The notes beneath the pieces are model-generated. The model worked only from the letters and a program-made list of their open reading frames with translations, did not search any database and was not told where the DNA came from. A stretch of 64,000 bases of DNA from an uncultured Prevotella sp. (lineage in GTDB: Bacteria; Bacteroidota; Bacteroidia; Bacteroidales; Bacteroidaceae). The stretch lies in contig UQZX01000016.1 of NCBI GenBank assembly GCA_900545525.1, forward strand, positions 1 through 64,000, given 5' to 3'. This document shows, piece by piece, positions 8,995 to 17,407 of this stretch (the stretch's first letter is position 1; each line of letters begins with the position of its first letter). A program made the translations under genes and the position numbers.

Positions 8995-9243
8995 CTATTT
9001 CCTCAGTTTCCTGTATAGCTTCCATGCAAACAGCATGCCGTCTATCACTCCGGCACCCGTGTTTACTATGCCTGAGACGCTCAGTCCCTTCCTGCTGCTT
9101 GCCGCCGGCTTATTGAAAAGCCCGTGCCAAAGGGTGTTTATCTCCTTGCTGTCCTTGCGTATTTCTTTCAACAGTTCAGCCTTGCGCAGCTGTATTTCGC
9201 TGAGCGACGTATATTGCGGGCGTTGTTGTGTCTGTTCTGTCAT
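8995..9243 (-). CDS. Conserved small protein, third gene of YtxH/holin-X operon
   Basis: The 82-residue protein has a polar, charged N-terminal half. A weakly hydrophobic stretch follows near GIVNTGAGVIDGMLFAW (about 57-73), and it ends in a basic tail. I do not recognise a named domain. A GGAG lies about ten bases before the ATG inside the end of the holin-X-like gene, four bases downstream of whose stop it starts. The three-gene set (YtxH, holin-X-like, this protein) recurs in Bacteroidetes and is probably linked to the cell envelope, but the function is unknown. Confidence 0.75.
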   Translation of the reverse strand: MTEQTQQRPQYTSLSEIQLRKAELLKEIRKDSKEINTLWHGLFNKPAASSRKGLSVSGIVNTGAGVIDGMLFAWKLYRKLRK

Positions 9244-9247
9244 ACTG

Positions 9248-9598
9248 TCATTTCTCCATTAATAAACCCGTGATGAACCTTATGAGCGGCTTTTCTATCC
9301 ATGTTTTTCTGAATAAGAAGAAAAGCATGACTATAATAATGTATACTGCCGCCACTATACAGAACGCCCCTGGATATCCTATATGCGGTCCCATGGCGTA
9401 TGCAGCGGCAAAGGACAGATATATAAGGATAATCACAATGAACAGGAACATCGCCGAGAATATCAGCAAGCCGGTAATAAGCCGTACCACTTTTTCTATT
9501 ACATCAAGCCTCAGATACTCGTTCTGAAGCCCGATGTAATGTCTGAACATCTCTATAAGGCGTCCTACGATACCGATATTTCTGTCGTTGGAAAACAT
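9248..9598 (-). CDS. Holin-X-like (Phage_holin_3_6) two-helix membrane protein
   Basis: The 116-residue protein has an amphipathic N-terminal helix of about 40 residues. Two transmembrane helices follow, at roughly 42-65 and 74-96, separated by a short glycine/proline-containing turn, and it ends in a basic tail. This is the layout of the holin-X / phage holin family 3_6, which in most bacteria is a chromosomal envelope protein and not phage lysis machinery. It lies 13 bases after the ytxH-like gene in a three-gene operon. Nothing else phage-like is nearby, so prophage origin is unlikely. Confidence 0.8.
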   Translation of the reverse strand: MFSNDRNIGIVGRLIEMFRHYIGLQNEYLRLDVIEKVVRLITGLLIFSAMFLFIVIILIYLSFAAAYAMGPHIGYPGAFCIVAAVYIIIVMLFFLFRKTWIEKPLIRFITGLLMEK

Positions 9599-9611
9599 CT
9601 TTTGTGTTCTC

Positions 9612-9833
9612 TTATATTACTTCTGTTTCCGTAGCTGCCTCTTGTATGTCGTCTGCAAAGTCGCAGATTTCCTTGCGGCTCAGTTTAAGATTGTGCTTTT
9701 TGCAAAAGTCATCCACGGCATCCGTAATCTTTTCGCGCGTGTCCTTGCCCTTTTCCGGAGCGATTAAAAGACCTAAAGCCGTTCCTGCAATGGCGCCGCC
9801 GAGGAATGCACCGATGTAACCTAATGTTTTCAT
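9612..9833 (-). CDS. YtxH domain-containing protein
   Basis: The 73-residue protein starts with a glycine/alanine-rich membrane segment (about 5-25). The YtxH signature follows: LLIAPEKGKDTREKI at 22-36, then a charged helical tail. YtxH-like proteins are small envelope or stress-associated proteins of uncertain function. It is the first gene of a leftward operon with a clear Bacteroidetes promoter upstream and a leader of about 70 bases. Confidence 0.85.
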   Translation of the reverse strand: MKTLGYIGAFLGGAIAGTALGLLIAPEKGKDTREKITDAVDDFCKKHNLKLSRKEICDFADDIQEAATETEVI

Positions 9834-9908
9834 ACTTCTTTTATTTTATATAGTTATACATGTTTTTATCCGTTACGGTTTGACGGACGTAAGTTTATCT
9901 TCCGAAAA

Positions 9909-9940
9909 CAAATATACGGCGTTTTCTTTTTCATTACAAA
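9909..9940 (-). promoter_or_regulatory. Bacteroidetes-type promoter for ytxH-holin-X operon
   Basis: Reading the minus strand, TTTG at 9940-9937 (-33 element) is followed after 20 bases by TATATTTG at 9916-9909 (-7 element, consensus TAnnTTTG). Confidence 0.75.
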
Positions 9941-10096
9941 AAAGTGCTGCTTATTTTTGTTAAAATTGTGTCATTATGCCCATTTAACAAACTTTATGTG
10001 CGTTTTTCCCTTTAATTAGGCTTATTTTGTGTAACTTCGCAAAGTATATTGTTTTATCTTGAAATAAAGTTTAATTTCTAATAACATCAGAAAATT

Positions 10097-10585
10097 ATGA
10101 AGAAGTACATGGTACTGTGTGCCGGTTTGTGTGTGGCACTTGCTTTTACAAGTTGTAAATCCTCTGAAAGTGCCTACCGTAAGGCATACGAGAAGGCACA
10201 GGCTCAGGAGCAGACGAACGTTGCACCGCAGCCGGTAGAGGAGATTGCCGTTGTTACTCCTGTGGTTGAGAAGCCTGCAACAGAGACGGTCGTTGTAGAT
10301 AATGCAGATAATGTTCCTGTACGTCAGGAAGCTTTGTCGGTTGTTAACGGTTCCGGTCTTAAGAGTTTCAATGTGGTCGTTGGCTCATTCTCGGTAAGGG
10401 CAAACGCCGAAGGACTGCAGAACACGCTGAAGAACAGGGGATATGACGCTCAGGTTGCCTACAACTCGGCGATAAACATGTATCGTGTCGTTGCTGCTAC
10501 ATCCGACACCAAGAGCGAGGCTGTAAGCAAGCGTGACGCTCTGCGCTCGCAGTATCCTGACGCATGGCTGCTGTTTAACAAATAA
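10097..10585 (+). CDS. SPOR-domain lipoprotein
   Basis: The 162-residue protein has a lipoprotein signal peptide ending in the lipobox LAFTSC (Cys at about 20). A Glu/Val/Pro-rich linker follows, then a C-terminal SPOR domain (about 88-160, starting FNVVVGSFSVRANAEGLQ). SPOR domains bind denuded peptidoglycan strands, so the protein is expected to be anchored in a membrane and touch the cell wall, often at the division site. A -7-like TAACTTCG at 10032-10039 lies upstream. The ruvX gene follows 15 bases after the stop, suggesting one transcript. Confidence 0.88.
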   Translation: MKKYMVLCAGLCVALAFTSCKSSESAYRKAYEKAQAQEQTNVAPQPVEEIAVVTPVVEKPATETVVVDNADNVPVRQEALSVVNGSGLKSFNVVVGSFSVRANAEGLQNTLKNRGYDAQVAYNSAINMYRVVAATSDTKSEAVSKRDALRSQYPDAWLLFNK

Positions 10586-10600
10586 AAGACATTTGCATAC

Positions 10601-11023
10601 GTGGCTCGTATCCTTTCAATAGATTACGGGAAGAAACGTACAGGCTTGGCAGTCACCGATCCTCTGAAGATTATAGCCGGAGGATTGGCGACTGTTTCTA
10701 CTCATGAGCTGTTCGACTATATACAGGCTTATGTCAACCGTGAGCCTGTAGAGCTTATCGTTGTGGGCAAGCCTATGCAGACAAACGGGCGCCCGAGCGA
10801 AAATCTCGCCCGTGTTGAGCAGTTTGTAAACCGCTGGCGCAAGGTCCGTCCTGACATTCCCGTAGAGTATTATGACGAGCGTTTCACCTCCGTCATGGCA
10901 CACAGGGCAATAATAGACAGCGGACTGAAGAAAAAGGCAAGGCAGAACAAGGCGCTTGTAGACGAGATCAGTGCAACGATAATATTGCAGGGATATATGG
11001 AGTCTAAGCGCATGATGCCCTGA
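10601..11023 (+). CDS. ruvX: RuvX/YqgF family RNase H-like protein (putative Holliday junction resolvase)
   Basis: The 140-residue YqgF-family protein opens with ARILSIDYGKKRTGLAV, the RNase H-like strand with the first catalytic Asp. It continues with ELIVVGKPMQTNGRPSE and YDERFTSVMA (Glu/Arg motif), and ends with VDEISATIILQGYM, carrying the last acidic pair. Family roles include Holliday-junction resolution and, in E. coli, 16S rRNA 5'-end maturation. A GTG start is used; no better in-frame ATG lies near. Peptide deformylase follows 46 bases downstream, an arrangement I associate with Bacteroidetes. Confidence 0.9.
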   Translation: MARILSIDYGKKRTGLAVTDPLKIIAGGLATVSTHELFDYIQAYVNREPVELIVVGKPMQTNGRPSENLARVEQFVNRWRKVRPDIPVEYYDERFTSVMAHRAIIDSGLKKKARQNKALVDEISATIILQGYMESKRMMP

Positions 11024-11069
11024 CATATCCTCTTTATGGAGTTAAAATTTAACTGTTTGGATTATAATA

Positions 11070-11636
11070 ATGATATTACCTATATATATATATGGACAGC
11101 CTGTGCTCAGAAAAGAGTCGCAGGACATTCCGGCAGACTATCCCGGACTGAAAGAACTCATCAGAGACATGTTTGAAACACTTACGGAATCGGAGGGTGT
11201 GGGGCTTGCCGCGCCGCAGATAGGCAAGGACATACGCCTTGTCGTGATAGATCTTGACGTGCTTTCGGACGACCTGCCGGAGTATAAGGACTTCCGCAGG
11301 GCATATATAAACCCGCATATACTCGAATACGACGACACGGAGACGGAGACAATGGAAGAGGGATGCCTCTCGTTGCCGGGCATTCACGAGAAGGTGACGC
11401 GCCCCAAATGCATCTTTGTAAGATATCTCGATGAAGATATGCAGCAGCATGAAGAGTGGGTGGACGGCTATCTGGCACGCGTGATGCAGCACGAATTCGA
11501 CCATTTGGATGCCAAAGTGTTTACCGACCGCATCTCCCCGTTGCGCAAACAGCTTATAAAGAGCAAGATGAAAGCCCTCCTTCAGGGACGCTACCGTTGC
11601 TCATACCGTACGAAGGCTGCACCCAGACATCATTAA
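11070..11636 (+). CDS. def: Peptide deformylase
   Basis: The 188-residue enzyme removes the N-formyl group from nascent proteins in the cytosol. The three deformylase motifs are present: GVGLAAPQIG (about 48-57), EGCLSLPG (about 97-104) with the metal-binding Cys, and HEFDHLD (about 139-145) with the two metal His and catalytic Glu. A basic C-terminal tail extends past the core. The TPR-protein ATG starts directly after the TAA stop, so the two are co-transcribed. Confidence 0.95.
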   Translation: MILPIYIYGQPVLRKESQDIPADYPGLKELIRDMFETLTESEGVGLAAPQIGKDIRLVVIDLDVLSDDLPEYKDFRRAYINPHILEYDDTETETMEEGCLSLPGIHEKVTRPKCIFVRYLDEDMQQHEEWVDGYLARVMQHEFDHLDAKVFTDRISPLRKQLIKSKMKALLQGRYRCSYRTKAAPRHH

Positions 11637-13595
11637 ATGCGGAACATAATCCTCGCCATACTTACACTCCTGCCGTCTGCCGCAGGTGCGCAGTTCAATA
11701 CGGACAGGCTTGTTATGGTAGGGCGCAGCGCGCTCTACTACGAGGATTATGTGCTTTCTATACAGTATTTCAATCAGGCAATCAACTCAAAGCCCTTTCT
11801 TTATGAGCCGTGGTTCTACCGCGGTGTGGCGAAGTTTTACCTTGACGACTTTACCGGGGCAGAGTCCGACTGCTCCAAGGCAATAGAGCTTAACCCGTTT
11901 GTACCCGATGTCTTTGAACTGCGCGGTCTTTGCCGTATACGCCTTAAAGACTTCAAGGCAGCCATTGCCGACTATGACGAGACGATAAAGTACAATCCCG
12001 ACAACAAAAACCTTTGGTATAACCGTGTATTGTGCCGCATAGAAGAAAAGGACTATGACGGTGCGCATGCCGACCTTGACAAGATGATAGCCCGCTGGCA
12101 CTCATATTCCAAGGCATACTCGCTTAAGGCGGAGGTCTGCATGCAGCAGAAAGACACGCTGGAGGGCGTGAAGTTTCTTGACAAAAGTCTGGAGAAAGAC
12201 CCTTACGACGCCGATGCCTGGGCGGTAAGGGCAATGATAAGCCTGTCGCGCTCGCAGTGGAAAGACGCAGACATGCAGCTCGGCAAGGCGATACACCTTA
12301 AACCGCATACCGCAGGCAACTATGTTAACCGTGCACTTGCGCGCTATAACATCAACAACCTGCGCGGTGCCCTTGCCGATTATGACAAGGCAATAGAGAT
12401 AGAGCCCGAGAACTTCCTCGCACATTACAACCGCGGACAGTTGCGCGTGCAGGTTGGCGATGACAACCGCGCCATTGAAGACTTCGACTTTGTCGTGAAA
12501 ATGGAGCCGGACAACGTGCTTGCCATATACAACCGCGGGCTTCTCCGCGAGCGCACCGGCGACATCCGCGGGGCAATCAGCGACTATTCGGCTGTGATAA
12601 AGCAGTTCCCCAACTTCTGGGTGGGGCTGAACCGCCGTGCACATTGCTACCGTCTGCTGGGCATGACGGGCAAGGCGGAGATGGACGAGTTCCGCATATT
12701 CAAGGCGCAGAACGACAAGCACTATGGCGTGCAGCCGCGGTGGAGCAGGAAAAAGAGGCTCAGCGTGCGCAAGAAGAGCGATATCGACATGGATAAGTAC
12801 AACCAGCTTGTCGTGGCAGACGACAATGCCGTGGAACACGAGTATGCAAGCGACTACCGCGGGCGCGTGCAGAACCGCAAGACCGACACAGGCTTCCTGC
12901 CCATGTACCGCCTGTCTTTCACACAATATACCAACGGTATAAAGTCGTATCAGGTGTTCGACAACGAGATAGAGGCATTCAACCGAGAGCTGAGACCGCG
13001 CCATGCCGTTCATATAAACTGCAGTTCGAAGCCTTTGGATGCCGCGGAGACAGCAGCGTGTTTCGCGCTTATAGACACGCTGTCGGCAGAGATTGACCGT
13101 TCGGGCAGCACGAAGGTAAGCCGCGGGCTGCTGCTTCAGAGGGCGGTGGCACACATCGTGACCCAAAACTTCGATGCGGCGGTGAACGATCTTACCACAT
13201 ATGCGCAGATAGACAGCACGGCATCGTTTGCCTACTGGCAGCGCGGCGTGTGCCAGACGATGATGAACGAGTTCAATGCCTCGCAGGGAATGGAAATAGG
13301 GCTCAAGGCAATGCGCGCGTTGGCTGACTTTGACAAGGCGCTGGCCCAGTCTCCCTCCAATGCCTACATATACTACAACCGTGCCAACCTGCATGCCATG
13401 CGGAAGGACTATGCCGCTGCCGTTGCCGACTATACACGTGCCATAGAGCTTGATCCGCGTCTTGCCGAGGCTTATTATAACCGCGGACTTGCGCGTATAT
13501 ACCTTAATCAGAAGGCGGAAGGCATACAAGACCTCAGCAAGGCGGGCGAACTCGGCATATACGGTGCCTACAGCGTGATAAAGAAGTACAGGTGA
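11637..13595 (+). CDS. Exported tetratricopeptide-repeat protein
   Basis: The 652-residue protein has an N-terminal signal peptide (about 1-18, ending SAAGAQ). Many TPR units follow: roughly nine across 25-345 and two or three near 500-640, several with the pattern YYNRGLARIYLN. A less repetitive basic linker with KKRLSVRKKS lies at about 370-480. It is probably periplasmic or outer-membrane associated and acts as a protein-protein scaffold; the partner is unknown. It lies zero bases after def, the last gene of the SPOR-ruvX-def-TPR run. Its GC-rich codons produce a 475-codon antisense open frame that is a shadow. Confidence 0.88.
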   Translation: MRNIILAILTLLPSAAGAQFNTDRLVMVGRSALYYEDYVLSIQYFNQAINSKPFLYEPWFYRGVAKFYLDDFTGAESDCSKAIELNPFVPDVFELRGLCRIRLKDFKAAIADYDETIKYNPDNKNLWYNRVLCRIEEKDYDGAHADLDKMIARWHSYSKAYSLKAEVCMQQKDTLEGVKFLDKSLEKDPYDADAWAVRAMISLSRSQWKDADMQLGKAIHLKPHTAGNYVNRALARYNINNLRGALADYDKAIEIEPENFLAHYNRGQLRVQVGDDNRAIEDFDFVVKMEPDNVLAIYNRGLLRERTGDIRGAISDYSAVIKQFPNFWVGLNRRAHCYRLLGMTGKAEMDEFRIFKAQNDKHYGVQPRWSRKKRLSVRKKSDIDMDKYNQLVVADDNAVEHEYASDYRGRVQNRKTDTGFLPMYRLSFTQYTNGIKSYQVFDNEIEAFNRELRPRHAVHINCSSKPLDAAETAACFALIDTLSAEIDRSGSTKVSRGLLLQRAVAHIVTQNFDAAVNDLTTYAQIDSTASFAYWQRGVCQTMMNEFNASQGMEIGLKAMRALADFDKALAQSPSNAYIYYNRANLHAMRKDYAAAVADYTRAIELDPRLAEAYYNRGLARIYLNQKAEGIQDLSKAGELGIYGAYSVIKKYR

Positions 13596-13670
13596 CCCGT
13601 TGGTGCGCTGCTGGTATTTTCGTTGTCTGATGTTTATTTTTGTTATTTGTAATAAATACCATTATTGTGG

Positions 13671-13703
13671 TATTGCACATCACACGCAAGCTCCTTACCT
13701 TTG
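13671..13703 (+). promoter_or_regulatory. Probable cysK promoter
   Basis: TATTG at 13671-13675 acts as a -33-like element and TACCTTTG at 13696-13703 as a perfect -7, about 20 bases apart. The start codon is 26 bases downstream. Confidence 0.65.
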
Positions 13704-13728
13704 CATAAACATTTAAGATATAAGAGAT

Positions 13729-14676
13729 ATGGCAGCAATTTATCAGAGTTTGACGGAACTTATAGGCAAAACGCCGCTTCTGCAGCTCAAGAACATCGAG
13801 AAAGCAGAGGGACTGAAGGCGCGGCTTATAGCAAAGATAGAGTATTTTAACCCCGGCGGAAGCGTAAAGGACCGCATTGCCCTCGCCATGATAGAGGCGG
13901 AGGAGAGAAAAGGAAACCTCAAGCCCGGTTCGGTGATAATAGAGCCGACGAGCGGAAACACGGGCATCGGACTGGCATGGGTGGCATCGGTAAAAGGATA
14001 TAAACTGATACTTACCATGCCCGAGACGATGAGCCTTGAACGTCAGAACCTTTTGAAAGCCCTTGGCGCGACGCTTATTCTTACGCCTGGAAGCGAAGGA
14101 ATGAACGGTGCCATACGCAAGGCGAATGAGCTGAAAGAGCAGATGCCGGGGGCGGTGATACCGCAACAGTTTGAAAATCCGGCAAATCCTGCCGCCCATG
14201 TGAGGACAACCGCAGAGGAGATATGGGCGGACACCGACGGACAGGTGGATATTTTCGTAGCCGGAGTTGGCACGGGAGGAACGCTCAGCGGCACGGCGCG
14301 CGGACTGAAAAGACACAATCCCGCAGTCAGGGCTGTGGCTGTAGAGCCGGAGACATCGCCCGTTCTTTCCGGCGGACAGGCGGGAGTGCACAAGATACAG
14401 GGCATCGGCGCGGGATTTGTTCCTAAGAATTTCGATTCGGAGGCGGCAGACAGCATTGTGAAAGTCAGTGATGACGATGCCATACGCACGTCGCGTATGC
14501 TTGCACAGCGCGAAGGACTGCTTGTCGGAATATCATCGGGAGCCGCCCTTTATGCCGCCCTTGAGCTGGCAAGGAAAGAGGAGAACGCCGGAAAGACAAT
14601 TGTTGCCCTTCTTCCCGATACGGGCGAGAGATATCTCTCAACGGTGCTTTATGCCTTCGAGGACTACCCGCTTTGA
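13729..14676 (+). CDS. cysK: Cysteine synthase A (O-acetylserine sulfhydrylase)
   Basis: This 315-residue PLP enzyme makes cysteine from O-acetylserine and sulfide. The PLP lysine is K47 in NPGGSVKDR (41-49). The substrate loop TSGNTG is at 74-79. The phosphate-binding glycine loop GTGGTLSGT lies at about 182-190. Length and C-terminal segment (LLPDTGERYLST) fit CysK rather than cystathionine beta-synthase. It has its own promoter and is followed by a LuxR-type regulator starting eight bases after its stop. Confidence 0.95.
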   Translation: MAAIYQSLTELIGKTPLLQLKNIEKAEGLKARLIAKIEYFNPGGSVKDRIALAMIEAEERKGNLKPGSVIIEPTSGNTGIGLAWVASVKGYKLILTMPETMSLERQNLLKALGATLILTPGSEGMNGAIRKANELKEQMPGAVIPQQFENPANPAAHVRTTAEEIWADTDGQVDIFVAGVGTGGTLSGTARGLKRHNPAVRAVAVEPETSPVLSGGQAGVHKIQGIGAGFVPKNFDSEAADSIVKVSDDDAIRTSRMLAQREGLLVGISSGAALYAALELARKEENAGKTIVALLPDTGERYLSTVLYAFEDYPL

Positions 14677-14684
14677 TTACATAT

Positions 14685-15359
14685 ATGGCGGACTGCGATA
14701 TGCCGGAGGAGAGAAACAATACGTTTGTCATAGCAGACAATCAGGATATTACCCGTGCCGGGCTGCACGGGTATATATCCTCGCTGTTCCCCGGCAGTGA
14801 GATAATAGACGTGACGTGTAAGAAAGAACTTGTTTCCTGCATGCCGGAGTGTGGCAATGGCACGGTCGTGATAATCGACTATGCCCTGTTCGACATTAAC
14901 AGTGCCGATGAGCTGTCGGTGATATCCCACCGTTTCCGTAAGAGCTGCTGGCTGCTGTTCTCCGACAATCTTGGAGAATGCCTAATCCGCCGCCTGTCTT
15001 CAGAGCGGAACATAGGCATGTTGCTGAAAGAATGTGACGGCGAGGAGATACGCCGTGCGCTGTCTTCATCCGCTGCAGGCAGCCGTTTTCTGTGCGGTGC
15101 GGTAAGAGAAAGGTTGCTTTCTGTGCCTGAAAGCCATGCCGGTGCGCCTTTGCTTACGCCTGCGGAAAAGGATATACTGAAGCTTATTGCCCGCGGAAAG
15201 TCGGTGAAAGAGATTGCCGCCTTGCGAATATCAAGCGTACATACGATAGTGACACATAAGAAAAACATATTCAGAAAGCTCGATATAAATAATGTATATG
15301 AGGCAACGCGCTATGCACTGCGTGCCGGACTGGTGGAAATGGCAGACTATTATATATGA
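14685..15359 (+). CDS. Orphan LuxR-family response regulator
   Basis: The 224-residue regulator has a receiver-like domain (14-125). The acidic pocket is D18-N19, the second acid being replaced by Asn. The phospho-acceptor is likely D65 in VIIDYALF, with S93 and K115 as the conserved hydroxyl and lysine positions. A LuxR/FixJ helix-turn-helix follows at 157-219 (LTPAEKDILKLIARGKSVKEI). No kinase gene is adjacent. The ATG at 14685 is chosen over a TTG at 14673 that overlaps cysK; an ATG at 14700 is also possible. Spacing of eight bases from cysK suggests co-transcription, but the targets are unknown. Confidence 0.82.
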   Translation: MADCDMPEERNNTFVIADNQDITRAGLHGYISSLFPGSEIIDVTCKKELVSCMPECGNGTVVIIDYALFDINSADELSVISHRFRKSCWLLFSDNLGECLIRRLSSERNIGMLLKECDGEEIRRALSSSAAGSRFLCGAVRERLLSVPESHAGAPLLTPAEKDILKLIARGKSVKEIAALRISSVHTIVTHKKNIFRKLDINNVYEATRYALRAGLVEMADYYI

Positions 15360-16266
15360 CCGGTATGCCCATTTTTATTCCATAAAAAACACTGTATTGA
15401 ATAAAATATGGCTTTTTTTATTCAATATAATGATGTTTTTTTGTGTGATAGGGAGTTATGGACTGACATTTATATTAACGTGAATTTTACGAATTGATAT
15501 CCTCTTTATATTGCAAGCCATCTTTGGAGGATGTGTCAAAATCAAACTCTTGCGCGTGTAGGAAGATATTCTCGTATATTGCAATATGTAAGGCAAATTT
15601 CCGTTTGCCTTTCTTCCTGCTTTTTCTTAACCCTCCATTTTTGCGATATTTGCGTGTTTCAAATTGTTTTTTCGTGAATATCGCGTGGAAATGTGTGCAG
15701 CCGTAAAACGCATGCAGCTAATCAGTTATGCCGCTTGCATACGGTTGTGTGCAGAATATTATGTCCTTTGTGATGAAAAACAGATTGTTTCCGGTGCAAA
15801 AGTATGCTGTTTTTCATCATAAAGCATGCTTCTTTATGTCGTGAAGTTACGCATTTTATGCCCTAAAGATGCACGTTTTGGGGTGTGAAATGGCGCATTA
15901 TATCGTCTTTTATGCCAGATTTGACATGCGAAGTCACCTTGCGGGCTGTATCTTCCGCGTAGTTTGAAAGTTTTCGCGTAAGTTTTCCAACTTACAAATC
16001 GACACGTCTTTGCGTATAAAGGCAGCATTCTGATTTTTGCATTAAAGGCAAAATGATGCCAGTAACGCCACCCGTATTTAAAAATATAAGCCGCTTTTCG
16101 ACCGGATTTGTGCCTGTCTGACACAAAAAGATTGCTTTTTGAACAGAAAATACGATGTTTTTTGTATTTTTGCAAATATGGTCGGCAGTAAGTGCTGCCT
16201 GTGTCTGATGCTGAAGGATAAGGCATGTGAAGCGCAATACATATTTTATATTAATACATACGTATC
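15360..16266 (+). other. 907-bp gap without a supportable gene
   Basis: An AT-only inverted repeat (15395-15428) after the regulator gene may terminate transcription. GATGAAAAACAG / CTGTTTTTCATC form an inverted pair near 15770-15820. From about 15850 to 16130 the DNA falls into 11-base blocks with AT-rich centres and GC-rich edges, which opens a long minus-strand frame that is not a believable protein. TATTTTTG at 16165-16172 could be the -7 of the gene at 16267. Confidence 0.5.
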
Positions 16267-17256
16267 ATGAAAAAGACAATCTTGCTGATTATGGCGGCAT
16301 TATCCGTTTCTGTCGCAATTGGACAGCGTAGCCTTACGCTCAGTGTGCCTAAGTGTACAACGTTCTTTAAAGTCGGTGCCGCGGGGCTGAATATGAGAAA
16401 GAAACCCGATGCAGGCAGTGCAAAGCTTATGGTATGGGCTTCGGATGCCGGTTCATCCGAGACTGTTGACAGATACTATTTCAGTGACGAGAACCGCGGA
16501 CGCTATAAAGCCAATGGCTATACCGGGGCTTTTATCGAAACCGTTCATCCGGGGAAGGGCGTGTTGCTGCCTGTAACGGGTGAGAGCGGCGACTGGGTGC
16601 AGGTGGAATGGCTTGCCGACGAAGTGTGTATCAGGGCATATGTGATGAAGAAGTTTGGCACGGTGACCAGTGTTTCAGATAAAGGTCTGGAGACTTTCTG
16701 CCCTTCTGTGCCTGAATATGGACTGGACGGCGAGAAGCTTACACCGCGAAATATGGCGACAATACATCGTACAGACGGTAAATATAAAGACCTTTGTTTC
16801 AGTCTGACGACAGACGAGAGCTATTCAGTGAATGACCCGTTCTATGCAACTCTGCGTTTTCCGTTTCTTATAGACGGCAAGTATCTTGCTGTGGAGACAG
16901 CTAACATTCAGATAAATCCCGTGCAAGGGCTTCGTGCTCCCGTGATATATTGGGAGAAAGAGTATGGCATGGACGATGAGGAGTATTATACAACCAATAT
17001 GAAGATAAGTACTTGCGCAAAGAACATGCAGCGGCAGGCTGTGGAAGATTTTCTTCTGAACATGCCGGAACTGCAGTTTGAGAGGATGCTCGACAGCCTT
17101 CTGTTCAACAACGATGAACATCCGCTGGAGATATGGATATGCTCCGGACCGTCGTCATACGAGGTGCTTGACGCCAATATGCGGTATTCGTCATATCCGA
17201 AATGCCGCCAAACGTTTTCTTTCGGCGCAAATGACAGTGCTGTGAGGAAAGAGTGA
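16267..17256 (+). CDS. Secreted protein with SH3-like domain, function unknown
   Basis: The 329-residue protein has a clear signal peptide (about 1-19, ending AIGQ). Residues about 37-135 look like a bacterial SH3-type domain: GLNMRKKPDAGSAKLM, then LLPVTGESGDWVQV and AYVMKKF. Bacterial SH3 domains usually bind peptidoglycan or peptide partners. The C-terminal 190 residues, which include the acidic stretch YGMDDEEYYT, resemble nothing I can name. It stands alone, with long non-coding DNA before it and thrS after it. It is likely periplasmic. Confidence 0.75.
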   Translation: MKKTILLIMAALSVSVAIGQRSLTLSVPKCTTFFKVGAAGLNMRKKPDAGSAKLMVWASDAGSSETVDRYYFSDENRGRYKANGYTGAFIETVHPGKGVLLPVTGESGDWVQVEWLADEVCIRAYVMKKFGTVTSVSDKGLETFCPSVPEYGLDGEKLTPRNMATIHRTDGKYKDLCFSLTTDESYSVNDPFYATLRFPFLIDGKYLAVETANIQINPVQGLRAPVIYWEKEYGMDDEEYYTTNMKISTCAKNMQRQAVEDFLLNMPELQFERMLDSLLFNNDEHPLEIWICSGPSSYEVLDANMRYSSYPKCRQTFSFGANDSAVRKE

Positions 17257-17368
17257 TAAGACGGCATAAGCGCATTGCCCGTCCGTATTATGTGCATAAG
17301 TACGTTTGTTTTTTGATTGTTGCATATAATAAAGGCAACAGAATGTGCGATGTTATATGAAAAATATA

Positions 17369-17376
17369 TACCTTTG
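17369..17376 (+). promoter_or_regulatory. -7 element upstream of thrS
   Basis: TACCTTTG matches the Bacteroidetes -7 consensus 31 bases before the thrS ATG. No convincing TTTG -33 element lies at the right distance. Confidence 0.5.
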
Positions 17377-17407
17377 CCGTGATTAAACCAAAACATATAT
17401 TGTAGAT

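Noticed and set aside
9248..9598. Phage holin as evidence of a prophage
   Set aside because: The family is mostly chromosomal, its neighbours are a conserved envelope trio, and no other phage genes are present.
12102..13529. 475-codon minus-strand frame over the TPR gene
   Set aside because: Shadow of GC-rich codons; the plus strand encodes clear TPR repeats and a signal peptide.
15834..16226. 130-codon minus-strand frame in the gap after the LuxR gene
   Set aside because: Composition is periodic at 11 bp and the protein is rich in Arg/His/Cys without a fold; no ribosome-binding site or promoter.
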